Assembly (NCBI GenBank): GCA_934309145.1
Contig: CAKRCW010000004.1
Coordinates: 1-64,000, forward strand
DNA from: an uncultured Lachnospiraceae bacterium
GTDB taxonomy: Bacteria; Bacillota; Clostridia; Lachnospirales; Lachnospiraceae
Length of the DNA: 64,000 bases
Direction of reading: 5' to 3'
This document shows positions 49,201 to 58,071 of this stretch, one piece after another (the stretch's first letter is position 1; the number at the start of each line of letters is the position of its first letter). The notes beneath the pieces were generated by a model. The model worked only from the letters and a program-made list of their open reading frames with translations. It was not told the DNA's origin and ran no database searches. Made by a program: the position numbers and the translations under genes.

Positions 49201-51934
49201 TGCTAATTCTGATATATGGTACAATGGACTTAATCTTTCTGTAGATGCGTCAGATAGCGAGAGTGGTGTTGATAAGCTTATATGGAGCATTACAACACCT
49301 GATGGAGTAATATCTCCGGCACCTACAGAGACAGCAGGAAGTGTACTTGGTTCTATTGTGAACAAGGCAGATAACTATGCCAAGATATATGAGTATATAT
49401 TTAAATATGGTATATCAGGTGATGACATGCCGGCAGGCTCGTATACTATATCTGCTGAGCTTGAGGATAACGCCGGCAACACAGTTACATTGCCAGAGGC
49501 AGGTCCTTACAATGTGGACTGCAAGCCATCTGTTATAGATGTAGATGCTATAGCGGATTCTGAGATATATCAGTCAGGTGTGCTTATGTCATTCGATGTT
49601 ACTGAAGGTGCAAATGAGAGTGGTATAGCCTCTGTAGAGCTTGTCAAGATTGATGGAAATGACGAGGTATCAATTAAAAAGTGGTTACCTGAGAATGATG
49701 ATGAACGTTATGCAATGGCGTTAGAGTATAAGATTGTAAGCAGCGGAAAGTACAGAATAATAGCTACAGATAATGCTGGAAATGTAAGTACAACTGACAG
49801 AACCTTTAACAGATTATCTAATACCGTACCAGATGTGCCTGTTATAACCGTAGATGGAATAGAAGGTAACAATGGATGGTATAAGGGTGAGGATTCACCA
49901 AATGTAGCTATTGATTGCAAGTCACTTACAAGTGATAATGTAAAGGTAACTACATATTATAAGATTACGACTGACGGTTCATCTAACCAGATGCCTGTTC
50001 CATCTAACACTGAGCACATAGACTTTGAGCTTACGGCTCAGGGAGAGGTTACTATTGAAGCTTGGAGTGTAAGCGAGGCTGGAATAGAGAGTGCTCACGC
50101 AACAAAGACAATCAAGGTCGACACGGTATCACCTACAATAGAGATAATTAATGCTACAATAGGTGATGATGGCAATATGTACATTAATTTCCGTGCTAAG
50201 GATAGTACAAGTGCAATAGTTACAAGCAGGGTATTCTTGAATGACATAGCTATAGATGTTACAGAGGAGACAAATGCAGTTGTAGGAAGTTTTAAGGCAG
50301 AAGGTTCAAAATTATATAAGCTTGTCGTTGAAGATAAGGCAGGTAACAAATCAGATGAGTTCACATATCAGCCACTTGCACTTAATGTAGCTCCTGTAAC
50401 TAATATTACAACCTCAGGTGCTTATCTTGAGGCTGATATAATAGGTGGAACCTATGATGTAAATGATTATTATATAGCACTTAAGAAACACAGTGATACT
50501 TCATATAGAGAATGTCTTATGAATGATTCTGTGACAGGAAAGCATATTAATATTAATACAACCTTCCGTGGACTTGATGCTAACACGGTATACGATTATA
50601 AGGTATATGCAAGTAATGAAAAGGCTGAGGTAAAGGTATATGAGGGAAGCTTCAGAACCTTGAGTCAGAGAGCTACAGGTTCTGTATACGGAAGCGTTAC
50701 ATACTCAGATGATGTGACACACAAGGATTATCCGGTATATGTGAGTCTCTATGAGGCAAATACAGTTGTTGCAAGTGTAAGATTAGATGATGCAGATGAT
50801 ACAGATTATTTGTTTACCAATCTTTCAGATGGAGCTTACCGTATAGTTGCTACTAATGGTGTTCTCACTAAGACAGCAGCAGTGACAATCTCTAATGGTG
50901 GTGTTATTTATCCTGATGATTATGCGTTGAATGGTGGTATTAAGTTTATTCTTAATGGATATAATACAAGCGTTGTGATTGAGGATGATTCAATCAATAT
51001 AACGGCAGACCAGCTTGACAGCATATATGATAATTCTGTATATAAGGGTATTCTTACAGATGCAGATATCGCAGTGCTTGAGGCGGGTGGAAGTATAGAT
51101 ATATCTCTGCATGCAAGTTATATTGATGTATCAGATATAAGCTCAGAGGAGCAGAGTATATTCGCATCTAAGTTAGCTGATAATGCAGTTATAGAGAGAT
51201 ACATTAATTTATATGTATTAAAAGAGGTTAAGGATGTAAACGGAGAGTATGTAAATAATACTCCTGCACGAATTCCTGAGTTATATAATCCGGTTACTAT
51301 ATCCTTCCCATTAGGAGACCTTGCAGGACAGAAAATATATGTTGCATCAGTTCATGGTGAAGGCTCAAACTATTCATTCATGAATTGGGCAAATGCTGAT
51401 GATACAGTTATAACTAACAATTATGTTACTATAACAACCAGATACTTCTCAGTATATGCACTATATAGAATAGTACCTACAAATAAGACATATCAGGTTA
51501 CATGGAAGGATGGAAATGGTAATACCATGAAGGTTGAAACAGTTAAAGAGGGAGAATCAGCAACTCCTCCTACAGAGACACCTGTTAAGAATCCTACCGA
51601 TAAATACGAGTATGTATTCTCTGGATGGGATTCAGATTACAGCAGTGTGACAAGTGATATGGTTATATCTGCTACATTTGGTGCAAGAGAAATTGGTGGA
51701 AACAATGGCAACAACAATGGTGACAATAATGGTGGCAATAATGGCGGAAACGGAAATGGTGTGCAGGCACCGGGCGAAAATACCAATACACCTACCACAA
51801 GACCTAACTCATATACATACCTTGGTTCTGCTGATTCGCCCAAGACAGGGGATGCACTTCCTATAGTAGTTGTTGCATTTATGATGCTTGTATCAGGTGC
51901 CGGCGTGGTTGTTTTAAGAAAAGTAAATAAATAG
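46277..51934 (+). CDS. Large LPxTG-like wall-anchored surface protein (1885 aa)
   Basis: The N-terminus has two hydrophobic stretches (YPTLALVAIISAVSHAVYW and RLMASVMIVALLITQSLFL), the second being the probable signal peptide. Then come beta-rich domains including an MBG/YDG-type module near 560-610 (TKQYDGLTNIDVQGTASL), several Ig-like or cadherin-like domains with DNAGN and DKAGN strands, and an InlB/Flg_new-type repeat at about 1738-1805 (QVTWKDGNGNTMKVETVKEG). A Gly/Asn linker precedes SPKTGD at 1854-1859, a hydrophobic helix and RKVNK. It is a sortase substrate on the outer wall, probably an adhesin. Ribosome binding site GAGGTGGG. Single gene. Confidence 0.88.
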   Translation: MNLKDKLIRRLLDFGKKHRLMVYPTLALVAIISAVSHAVYWGKGNGKRLMASVMIVALLITQSLFLTSSAAGDDETALEENGSVASESDAVYDMELMTQNADVPVLYSQDDSITVKYLFVTKEQTLIAKELGSATVQKNDGGTYTVNLSTDKADLAFGDSSQSSNFTFSEWYTDISCTGTPLPGTSVELSEGDSSIVNGVYNVYFTATRTQYPLKIMDGDAQIKTAYIPVSGEQGVINPSVSYTVSNAAEYNAYKTGYKYAGLRYNGALYTETSNITIAPTGYVDAIAMSVDYEAYELPVTFDSQTASNSDKNIVVSGNSTITVDCTYGQTVTLPSSTMNDNVSSEAYYIAEWDINGTKYKPGTEINTAELFEAKSDLKEDPNIMPYTVKAVWEYKNVKLATADTDVVSIGDSAATITTTYGDTLSAGINAIYLTDEDGTKFNYSISDDDSRKLAQYGLSYSIGATSNQNNGVTFLSTNYVSDVTTGVTITLNVTDDNKSGDTFSFPITIVVNPRPISIVPESVKSSNGKDAPTKQYDGLTNIDVQGTASLDGVLSGDASNVNVTFEQSAELDSADAGTGKAITLSNVALNGTVANKYVIKGMADGSSRLTIDGIGTVEKRTLSIVMSLADGESDEIYFGENTPDYVLELTADSVTKLSTADQSTYAAMDSTEFIRQYIGFTGYNTARTEYSNPGTYTISPAIDSTGKNYTVDASGLSQSFTVLRLDGKSEYILTGDLYGGYYKGLTISPTNGYTMIRRLAGGEDDIKEGTDPAAVKSLGWSSSISIEDMTNGTIRFQMMSASGAITKIVTLTGINVDTKGPVLQKVAVSPTSIKEYIKEFGFGSYYHSRDGIENINITVYYTSDESACKTLHYYFVDDSGVSGAETQVAFNSIKDGDYYVATFNIGTSLNQRGQLVVYADNEATNQSIRNKIKLDDFSDLSTDKDYYEWMIENNIESADIVVTTLDGQTAVTSDANSDIWYNGLNLSVDASDSESGVDKLIWSITTPDGVISPAPTETAGSVLGSIVNKADNYAKIYEYIFKYGISGDDMPAGSYTISAELEDNAGNTVTLPEAGPYNVDCKPSVIDVDAIADSEIYQSGVLMSFDVTEGANESGIASVELVKIDGNDEVSIKKWLPENDDERYAMALEYKIVSSGKYRIIATDNAGNVSTTDRTFNRLSNTVPDVPVITVDGIEGNNGWYKGEDSPNVAIDCKSLTSDNVKVTTYYKITTDGSSNQMPVPSNTEHIDFELTAQGEVTIEAWSVSEAGIESAHATKTIKVDTVSPTIEIINATIGDDGNMYINFRAKDSTSAIVTSRVFLNDIAIDVTEETNAVVGSFKAEGSKLYKLVVEDKAGNKSDEFTYQPLALNVAPVTNITTSGAYLEADIIGGTYDVNDYYIALKKHSDTSYRECLMNDSVTGKHININTTFRGLDANTVYDYKVYASNEKAEVKVYEGSFRTLSQRATGSVYGSVTYSDDVTHKDYPVYVSLYEANTVVASVRLDDADDTDYLFTNLSDGAYRIVATNGVLTKTAAVTISNGGVIYPDDYALNGGIKFILNGYNTSVVIEDDSINITADQLDSIYDNSVYKGILTDADIAVLEAGGSIDISLHASYIDVSDISSEEQSIFASKLADNAVIERYINLYVLKEVKDVNGEYVNNTPARIPELYNPVTISFPLGDLAGQKIYVASVHGEGSNYSFMNWANADDTVITNNYVTITTRYFSVYALYRIVPTNKTYQVTWKDGNGNTMKVETVKEGESATPPTETPVKNPTDKYEYVFSGWDSDYSSVTSDMVISATFGAREIGGNNGNNNGDNNGGNNGGNGNGVQAPGENTNTPTTRPNSYTYLGSADSPKTGDALPIVVVAFMMLVSGAGVVVLRKVNK

Positions 51935-52026
51935 AATAAATTACCAGTCATAATATTTTTAAAAAATATAATAATAAGATTAAGACAAATAATGTCTGAA
52001 ACTTATATATATTGGAGGAAAATATT

Positions 52027-52227
52027 ATGACAAACTCAAACAGTACAAGTGTACCTGAAGCAAAAGAGGCAATGAATAAGTTCAAGATGGAAGTTGCAAG
52101 TGAGATAGGTGTAAACCTTAAGCAGGGTTATAACGGAGACCTTACATCTCGTGAGACAGGTTCAGTTGGTGGAGAAATGGTAAGACAGATGATTAAGAGA
52201 CAGGAGCAGCAGATGTCTGGCAAGTAA
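52027..52227 (+). CDS. Alpha/beta-type small acid-soluble spore protein
   Basis: 66 residues. The order and motifs match alpha/beta SASPs: AKEAMNKFKMEVASEIGVNL (first helix, with the EIGV protease site region), then TSRETGSVGGEMVRQMIKRQEQQMSG (second helix, GSVGGEM signature). SASPs coat and protect DNA in dormant spores and are cut by GPR protease at germination. ATG 52027 follows TTGGAGG; a TTG at 52012 overlaps the site. Followed by a strong terminator. It implies the organism has sporulation capacity or descends from sporeformers. Confidence 0.9.
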   Translation: MTNSNSTSVPEAKEAMNKFKMEVASEIGVNLKQGYNGDLTSRETGSVGGEMVRQMIKRQEQQMSGK

Positions 52228-52261
52228 TCTGTAAATATTCTGAGATATAAAATCAAAGATA

Positions 52262-52330
52262 AGGGCTTGTTTATATAATAGTGATAATAATATTCTATTA
52301 GCATATATTATATAGACGAGCCTGTTTTTT
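52262..52330 (+). terminator. Intrinsic terminator after the SASP gene
   Basis: Long stem: GGCTTGTTTATATAATA (52264-52280) pairs with 52306-52322 including two G-T pairs, followed by a run of six T. Separates the SASP gene from tig. Confidence 0.85.
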
Positions 52331-52364
52331 GTTTGTTTTTCTGATGGTTTTTTCTCCAAAAATA

Positions 52365-52393
52365 TAGACTTAAGGTTTTTAGTATGTTATAAT
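52365..52393 (+). promoter_or_regulatory. Promoter of tig
   Basis: TAGACT (52365-52370) and TATAAT (52388-52393), 17-base spacer, about 47 bases before ATG 52440. The -10 is perfect; the -35 differs at one key base. Confidence 0.65.
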
Positions 52394-52439
52394 CTGATGA
52401 ATAGTGCTTTTGGACGCAATACAAGGAGGAAAAAGACAA

Positions 52440-53726
52440 ATGAGTTTATCAGTAGAAAAATTAGAAGGCAGCATGGCAAAGCTTACAATTGAGGTGCCTG
52501 CTGAGGAATTTACAAAGGCTATTACAAATGCGTATAACAAGCAGAAGAGTAAGTTTTCTGTACCAGGATTCAGAAAAGGTAAAGTACCACAGACATATAT
52601 TGAGAAGATGTATGGTGCAGCAGTATTTTACGAGGACGCTGCTAATGAGCTTATAAATGAGTATTATCCAAAGGAAATCGAGAATTGTGAGCTTGAGATT
52701 ACATCTAATCCAGAGATAGATGTTGAGCAGATAGAGAAGGGTAAAAACTTTATATTCACAGCTAAGGTTGCAACTAAGCCTGAGATTAAGGTTGGTGAGT
52801 ATAAGGGTGTTGAGATAGAGAAGGTTCCTTCAGAGGTAACTGAGGATGAGGTTATGGCTGAAATCTTAAAGACTCAGAAGGAGAACTCAAGATCTATATC
52901 TGTAGAGGACAGACCAGCAAAGATGGATGACGAAGTTACAATTAACTTCGAGGGATTCATGGATGGTGAAGCATTTGAAGGTGGTAAGGGTGAAGATTAT
53001 AAGCTTACACTTGGCTCACATTCATTTATAGATACATTTGAGGATCAGATTGTTGGTAAGAGCATTGGAGACAAGTTCGATGTTAATGTAACATTCCCAG
53101 AGGATTATCATGTAGATGACCTTGCAGGTAAGCCAGCAGTATTTAAGGTAGAGCTTCTCTCAATCAATGAGATAGAGTTACCTGAGTTAGATGACGAGTT
53201 TGCAAGTGAAGTTTCTTCATTTGAGACATACGCTGATTACAAGGAAGATGTTAAGAAGATTCTTGAGGTTAAGAAGGAAAGAGAAGTTAAGCGTGAGAAG
53301 CAGAACAGAATAATGGAGAAGTTAGCTGAGACTGCTGAGGTTGAAATCCCTGAGCCAATGATAGCTTACAATCAGGAGAGAATCTTTAATGAGTTTGCTC
53401 AGAACATGATGTATCAGGGACTTCAGATGGAGCAGTACCTTAAGCTCATGAACACAACAAAAGAGGATATGCTTGAGAGAGTTAAGCCTGATGCTATCGG
53501 AAGAATTAAGTCAGGTCTTATCCTTGAGGCAATTGTAGATGCTGAGAATATAACAGCTACAGATGAGGAAGTTGATGAGGAAATCCAGAACATGGCAGCA
53601 AGCTATCAGATGGAGCCTGAGAAAATTAAGGAGTTAATGGGTGACAAGGAGATGGAGTCACTTAAGAAGGATGTTGCATCTAGAAAGGCTCTTGATTTCC
53701 TTGTAGAGAATTGTAAGGAAGTATAA
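52440..53726 (+). CDS. tig: Trigger factor
   Basis: 428 residues. Ribosome-bound chaperone with peptidyl-prolyl isomerase activity that meets nascent chains. The N-terminal ribosome-docking signature is FSVPGFRKGKVP; the PPIase (FKBP-like) domain includes DEVTINFEGFMDGEAFEGGKGEDY; the C-terminal helical chaperone domain follows. ATG 52440 (MSLSVEKLEGS) is chosen because AGGAGG lies upstream; an ATG at 52404 would lie in the leader. Seventeen bases to clpX. In many related genomes clpP sits between tig and clpX; here it does not. Confidence 0.95.
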   Translation: MSLSVEKLEGSMAKLTIEVPAEEFTKAITNAYNKQKSKFSVPGFRKGKVPQTYIEKMYGAAVFYEDAANELINEYYPKEIENCELEITSNPEIDVEQIEKGKNFIFTAKVATKPEIKVGEYKGVEIEKVPSEVTEDEVMAEILKTQKENSRSISVEDRPAKMDDEVTINFEGFMDGEAFEGGKGEDYKLTLGSHSFIDTFEDQIVGKSIGDKFDVNVTFPEDYHVDDLAGKPAVFKVELLSINEIELPELDDEFASEVSSFETYADYKEDVKKILEVKKEREVKREKQNRIMEKLAETAEVEIPEPMIAYNQERIFNEFAQNMMYQGLQMEQYLKLMNTTKEDMLERVKPDAIGRIKSGLILEAIVDAENITATDEEVDEEIQNMAASYQMEPEKIKELMGDKEMESLKKDVASRKALDFLVENCKEV

Positions 53727-53743
53727 TTTGAAGAGGTGGCTAT

Positions 53744-55036
53744 ATGGCTAATCGTGTTGATGATAAAAAGAAGCTGAGATGCTCGTTCTGTAATAAGAGT
53801 CAGGAGCAGGTGAGAAAGCTTATTGCTGGTCCTAACGTTTATATATGTGATGAATGTATAGAAATTTGTTCAGAGATTATACAGGATGAGTTCGAGGATG
53901 AACTGCTCGACACAGATATCAATTTACTTAAGCCAAAAGAGATTAAAGAATTCCTGGATGATTATGTAATTGGTCAGGAGAGTGCTAAGAAGGTGCTTTC
54001 CGTGGCAGTTTATAATCATTATAAGAGAATATTAGCTGAGCGTGACTTTGATGTAGAGTTACAGAAGAGCAACATTATTATGATAGGACCTACAGGTTCT
54101 GGTAAGACTTATCTTGCCCAGACCTTGGCTAAGCTGCTCAATGTACCATTTGCCATTGCAGATGCTACAACACTTACTGAGGCAGGTTATGTAGGTGAGG
54201 ATGTTGAGAATATTCTTTTGAAGCTTATACAGGCGGCTGACTATGATATAGAAAGAGCACAGTGTGGTATTGTATATATCGATGAGATAGACAAGATAAC
54301 TAAGAAATCAGAGAATGTATCTATAACCAGAGATGTTTCTGGTGAGGGTGTACAGCAGGCACTTCTTAAGATAATAGAGGGAACTGTAGCATCTGTTCCA
54401 CCTCAGGGTGGAAGAAAGCACCCACAGCAGGAATTCATTCAGATTGATACTACTAACATATTATTTATATGCGGTGGTGCATTTGAAGGAATGGAGAAGA
54501 TTATAGAGAACAGAATAGGTAAGAAATCTATTGGATTTAATGCAGAGCTAAGCTCAGGGGTTGACGAGGATATCAATGATATTCTTAAGCAGGTTCAACC
54601 TCAGGACTTTGTTAAATACGGACTTATACCTGAGTTTATAGGACGTGTTCCTGTATCAGTAACTCTTGATTTGCTTGATGAGGATGCTTTAGTAAGAATT
54701 CTCTCTGAGCCTAAGAGTGCAATCTGTAAGCAGTATAAGAAGTTATTTGAGCTTGACGGAGTCGATATTGAATTCGAGGAGGATGCACTTAGAGAGATAG
54801 CTAAGGAAGCAATGGATAGAAAGACAGGTGCCAGAGGACTTCGTGCTATCATGGAGAATGCGGTTATGGATCTCATGTATGAGATACCTTCTAATGACTA
54901 CATTGAGAAGTGTGTCATAACTAAGGATGTAATTCTTAATGGTGCAGAGCCTATACTCACATTGTCTGAAGAACCAAGACAAAAGAAGAACAATTTGCGC
55001 AAGCATATAAGACATACAGAGGATAGTATAGCTTAG
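53744..55036 (+). CDS. clpX: ATP-dependent Clp protease ATPase subunit ClpX
   Basis: 430 residues. N-terminal zinc-binding domain with CSFCNKSQEQVRKLIAGP and CDECIEIC; AAA+ domain with Walker A GPTGSGKT (115-122), Walker B VYIDEIDKI, and GYVGEDVE pore-region motif; C-terminal lid GARGLRAIMEN. Unfolds tagged proteins and feeds them to ClpP. The ClpP-binding IGF-type loop appears as RIGKKSIGFNAEL. GAAGAGGTGG precedes ATG 53744. Ends at a strong terminator. Confidence 0.96.
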   Translation: MANRVDDKKKLRCSFCNKSQEQVRKLIAGPNVYICDECIEICSEIIQDEFEDELLDTDINLLKPKEIKEFLDDYVIGQESAKKVLSVAVYNHYKRILAERDFDVELQKSNIIMIGPTGSGKTYLAQTLAKLLNVPFAIADATTLTEAGYVGEDVENILLKLIQAADYDIERAQCGIVYIDEIDKITKKSENVSITRDVSGEGVQQALLKIIEGTVASVPPQGGRKHPQQEFIQIDTTNILFICGGAFEGMEKIIENRIGKKSIGFNAELSSGVDEDINDILKQVQPQDFVKYGLIPEFIGRVPVSVTLDLLDEDALVRILSEPKSAICKQYKKLFELDGVDIEFEEDALREIAKEAMDRKTGARGLRAIMENAVMDLMYEIPSNDYIEKCVITKDVILNGAEPILTLSEEPRQKKNNLRKHIRHTEDSIA

Positions 55037-55058
55037 TATATAGCTTTGCGTTTGATAA

Positions 55059-55107
55059 CAAAAGTGCAGATATCGGATATTTACGTATATCTGTACTTTT
55101 GTTTTTT
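55059..55107 (+). terminator. Intrinsic terminator after clpX
   Basis: Stem CAAAAGTGCAGATAT (55059-55073) with ATATCTGTACTTTTG (55087-55101), one G-T pair, then a T-run. Separates clpX from ysxC. Confidence 0.92.
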
Positions 55108-55135
55108 ATAGATTAAGCTTTGGAGGATTAAATTT

Positions 55136-55723
55136 ATGGTTATTAAATCAGCAGAGTTAGAAACAGTATGTGGAATAACAAGTAAACTGCCAGATAATCA
55201 GTTGCCGGAGATTGCATTTGCGGGTAAATCCAACGTAGGTAAGTCGTCACTTATAAATGGATTGCTCAACAGGAAATCGTTGGCGAGAACTTCTTCGTCT
55301 CCCGGTAAGACACAGACAATTAATTTTTACAATATAAACAAAGAACTTTATTTTGTTGATCTTCCAGGATATGGATATGCAAAAGTGTCTCAGGAGATAA
55401 GAAATAAATGGGGTAAGATGATAGAGAGATATCTTCACACATCAAGACAGCTAAAGCTTGTGTTTCTTCTTGTGGATATAAGACATGCACCGGGAGAGAA
55501 TGATAAGACGATGTATGACTGGATTGTTGCAAATGGATATACACCGGTTATAATTGCGACAAAACTTGATAAGATAAAGAGAAGCGAGCTCCTTAAGAAT
55601 CTAAAAGTTATTCGTGAGAAGCTTAATCTTGATAATGAAACAAAAATCATCCCATTTTCCGCTGTATCAAAGCAGGGTAGGGATGATATATGGGAATTTA
55701 TTCAGACAACCATAGCTGATTAA
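55136..55723 (+). CDS. ysxC: Ribosome biogenesis GTP-binding protein YsxC/YihA (EngB)
   Basis: 195 residues, an essential-type GTPase for 50S ribosome assembly. G1 is GKSNVGKS starting at residue 30; G3 is VDLPGYG; G4 is TKLDK; G5 is FSAVSKQG. TTGGAGG lies 11 bases before ATG 55136. It converges on the DUF4364 gene and overlaps its end by 26 bases. The neighbours tig-clpX and ysxC are the usual ones, but lon is not between clpX and ysxC. Confidence 0.94.
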   Translation: MVIKSAELETVCGITSKLPDNQLPEIAFAGKSNVGKSSLINGLLNRKSLARTSSSPGKTQTINFYNINKELYFVDLPGYGYAKVSQEIRNKWGKMIERYLHTSRQLKLVFLLVDIRHAPGENDKTMYDWIVANGYTPVIIATKLDKIKRSELLKNLKVIREKLNLDNETKIIPFSAVSKQGRDDIWEFIQTTIAD

Positions 55724-56216
55724 TAAGATATTCATATATTTCTGAGCTTTTCCCACGCCAGTTGTTACAGATAGTTTCGGCTTGGGATTTGCTTGGAACG
55801 TCAAATTTTAAATCAACAATAGTTTCACGTCTGTCCTTTATTACACATTGAACTGTATACCAGTTTGATTCATTATATGTATAATCAGCATATATTTCAG
55901 ATTCGTTTTTGACATTTATTCTCTCTGCACTAAGGTATTCAAGAATATCCTGTTTAATGGCATATGGAAGTCTGTTCTCAAAATAGGACAGTGCCTCCTC
56001 GCCAGAGTTGGTAATCTTGTAATGAATCGTATCCCTTATGGTGTCTGTGGAGATAAAGTTATTATCTATTAGCTCGCTTAATGTCTCATGCAGATTAAAT
56101 AAATTAGTATAACCCTTACCAACAATGAAATCAGATATTAAAGAATTCGTCATTGTATAATCTGTTCTATCAAGCATAAATAATATAATTAATTTGTATA
56201 AAAGTAGAGCTTCCAT
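55698..56216 (-). CDS. DUF4364 family protein (winged-helix-like)
   Basis: 172 residues. The N-terminal 90 residues look like a winged HTH (ALLLYKLIILFMLDRTDYTMTNSLISDFIV, then NLHETLSELIDNNFISTDTI and ITNSGEEALSYFENRLP), matching DUF4364, common in Clostridia. The C-terminal part is beta-rich (NWYTVQCVIKDRRETIVDLKFDVPS). GGAGG lies 8 bases before ATG 56216. Likely a DNA-binding regulator; target unknown. Overlaps the end of ysxC tail-to-tail. Confidence 0.85.
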   Translation of the reverse strand: MEALLLYKLIILFMLDRTDYTMTNSLISDFIVGKGYTNLFNLHETLSELIDNNFISTDTIRDTIHYKITNSGEEALSYFENRLPYAIKQDILEYLSAERINVKNESEIYADYTYNESNWYTVQCVIKDRRETIVDLKFDVPSKSQAETICNNWRGKSSEIYEYLINQLWLSE

Positions 56217-56302
56217 AACTATCCTCCAATATTAATTATTTCGATTGTACGCTTATAGCTATAAAAAAGCAAGGAAAAACGTATTGAATTTACAAATTAT
56301 GG

Positions 56303-56331
56303 TTTACGTTTTTAATTTGATATGTTAAAAT
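56303..56331 (+). promoter_or_regulatory. Candidate promoter of rho
   Basis: TTTACG (56303-56308) and TAAAAT (56326-56331), 17-base spacer. The start near 56338 leaves a leader of about 87 bases; Rho often regulates its own leader, though no specific element is recognised here. Confidence 0.5.
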
Positions 56332-56424
56332 AGATGTAATCTTTTTAAATACTTAGAGTCTGGATAGGACTTTCGTTATTCTTTTAAGTAAGATACCCAA
56401 TGTTAGTAGTATAAAGGAGTTAAT

Positions 56425-57945
56425 ATGGATTTTAAAAAAGCATCCTTGGCAGAATTAAGAGAGTATGCTAAGGCAAAAGGAATTAGAAACATTTCAACAC
56501 TAAAAAAAGGAGAACTGGCACAGCTTTTGGAGAACGTTGAGCGTATGACAGCTAAGAAGGACGAGCCTGCTCAGGAGAAGAAAACAGTTTCAGAGAAAAA
56601 AACTGTTCCAGAGAAGAAGATACAGACATCACAGGATAGAAAACCACAGCAACGTCAGCCAGAGGCAAGAAAGCTTAATCCTATATCAAGAACATCTACA
56701 GATATGTCATCAGACCGCAACTATCAGGAACAGAGAAATCTTGAGCCTGAAAGTCCGGATGTTGAGGCTGATATTCAGGTATATGATGGACAGGAATACA
56801 ACGCTGATTTGGACAGTGGTTGTGATGCAAATGGAATTCTTGAGGTAATGAGTGACGGATATGGATTTATAAGAAGTGCCAATTACCTTCCGGGAGACAG
56901 AGATATATATGTGTCACCTGTGCAGATTCGTAAGTTTGCACTTAAGAAAGGTGATATAATAGGTGGTCCTATAAGAATGAAAACTCAGGGTGAGAAGTTT
57001 AGTGCCCTTCTTTATATAAGACATGTGAATGGTCTTAAGCCATCAGAAGCAGCAAAACGTACACCTTTTGAAGATTTGACACCGATATTCCCTAATGAGA
57101 GAATTAAGTTAGATGATGATGGAGCACCTGTGGCAATCCGTATAGTTGACTTGTTATCACCTATAGGAAAAGGACAGCGTGGTATGATTGTTTCGCCTCC
57201 TAAGGCAGGTAAAACAACATTGCTTAAGGCTATTGCAAAGAGTATAAGTACTCATAATAAAGATATGCATCTCATAGTTCTGCTTATAGACGAACGTCCT
57301 GAGGAAGTAACAGATATAAGGGAATCAATAGAGGGAGACAACGTAGAGGTTATATATTCAACCTTTGATGAACTGCCAGAGCACCACAAGAGAGTTTCAG
57401 AGATGGTTATTGAGCGTGCCAAGAGACTTGTTGAGCATGGTAAGGATGTAGTTATCCTACTCGACAGTATCACAAGACTTGCCAGGGCATACAACCTCAC
57501 TGTACCACCAAGTGGAAGAACCTTATCTGGTGGTCTTGATCCTGCAGCATTACATATGCCTAAGAGATTCTTTGGTGCTGCCAGAAATATGAGAGAGGGT
57601 GGAAGTCTTACAATTCTTGCGACAGCTCTTGTTGAGACAGGAAGCCGTATGGATGATGTCGTATTTGAGGAATTCAAGGGAACAGGTAATATGGAGCTTG
57701 TCCTTGACAGAAAGATATCAGAGAAGCGTATTTTCCCTGCTATAGATATAGCTAAGTCAGGTACGAGACGTGATGATTTATTGCTTTCACCGGAGGAGAT
57801 GGAGGTAGTCAATGCAATCCATAAGGCTCTTTCAGGTGCTAAGGCAGAGGAAATGACAGAAGAAGTATTGAAGTGGTTTGCAAGAAGTAAAAACAACAAA
57901 GAATTTGTAGAATATATGAAGAAAACTTTGTTGACAAGACGCTAA
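56425..57945 (+). CDS. rho: Transcription termination factor Rho
   Basis: 506 residues. N-terminal SAP-like helices (SLAELREYAKAKGIRNISTLKKGELAQLL), then an inserted polar Lys/Gln/Glu/Arg-rich segment at about 48-125 not found in the shortest Rho proteins, an RNA-binding cold-shock domain (GYGFIRSANYLPGDRDIYVSP), and the RecA-type ATPase with Walker A PPKAGKTT (Lys263), Walker B VVILLDSITRLARAYN, and the R-loop. It ends transcripts by ATP-driven translocation on RNA. AAAGGAG lies 8 bases before ATG 56425. rpmE follows. Confidence 0.95.
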   Translation: MDFKKASLAELREYAKAKGIRNISTLKKGELAQLLENVERMTAKKDEPAQEKKTVSEKKTVPEKKIQTSQDRKPQQRQPEARKLNPISRTSTDMSSDRNYQEQRNLEPESPDVEADIQVYDGQEYNADLDSGCDANGILEVMSDGYGFIRSANYLPGDRDIYVSPVQIRKFALKKGDIIGGPIRMKTQGEKFSALLYIRHVNGLKPSEAAKRTPFEDLTPIFPNERIKLDDDGAPVAIRIVDLLSPIGKGQRGMIVSPPKAGKTTLLKAIAKSISTHNKDMHLIVLLIDERPEEVTDIRESIEGDNVEVIYSTFDELPEHHKRVSEMVIERAKRLVEHGKDVVILLDSITRLARAYNLTVPPSGRTLSGGLDPAALHMPKRFFGAARNMREGGSLTILATALVETGSRMDDVVFEEFKGTGNMELVLDRKISEKRIFPAIDIAKSGTRRDDLLLSPEEMEVVNAIHKALSGAKAEEMTEEVLKWFARSKNNKEFVEYMKKTLLTRR

Positions 57946-58071
57946 TGCTATGATAAAATAGCTATCGTTGTGAAAGTGCAGATGGTCGAAGTGTGCTTAT
58001 CTGCAAGGGATATGAAGAATCAAGGCTCTTGCCTGTTCTCATAGAGTATTAATTATAAAGAGGTGAAAAAC
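57946..58071 (+). other. rpmE leader region with small hairpins
   Basis: 126 bases between rho and rpmE. GCAGAT/ATCTGC and AGGC-TCTT-GCCT can form small hairpins; no T-run follows, so these are not terminators. An autoregulatory L31 site could lie here but I do not recognise its signature. Confidence 0.35.
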
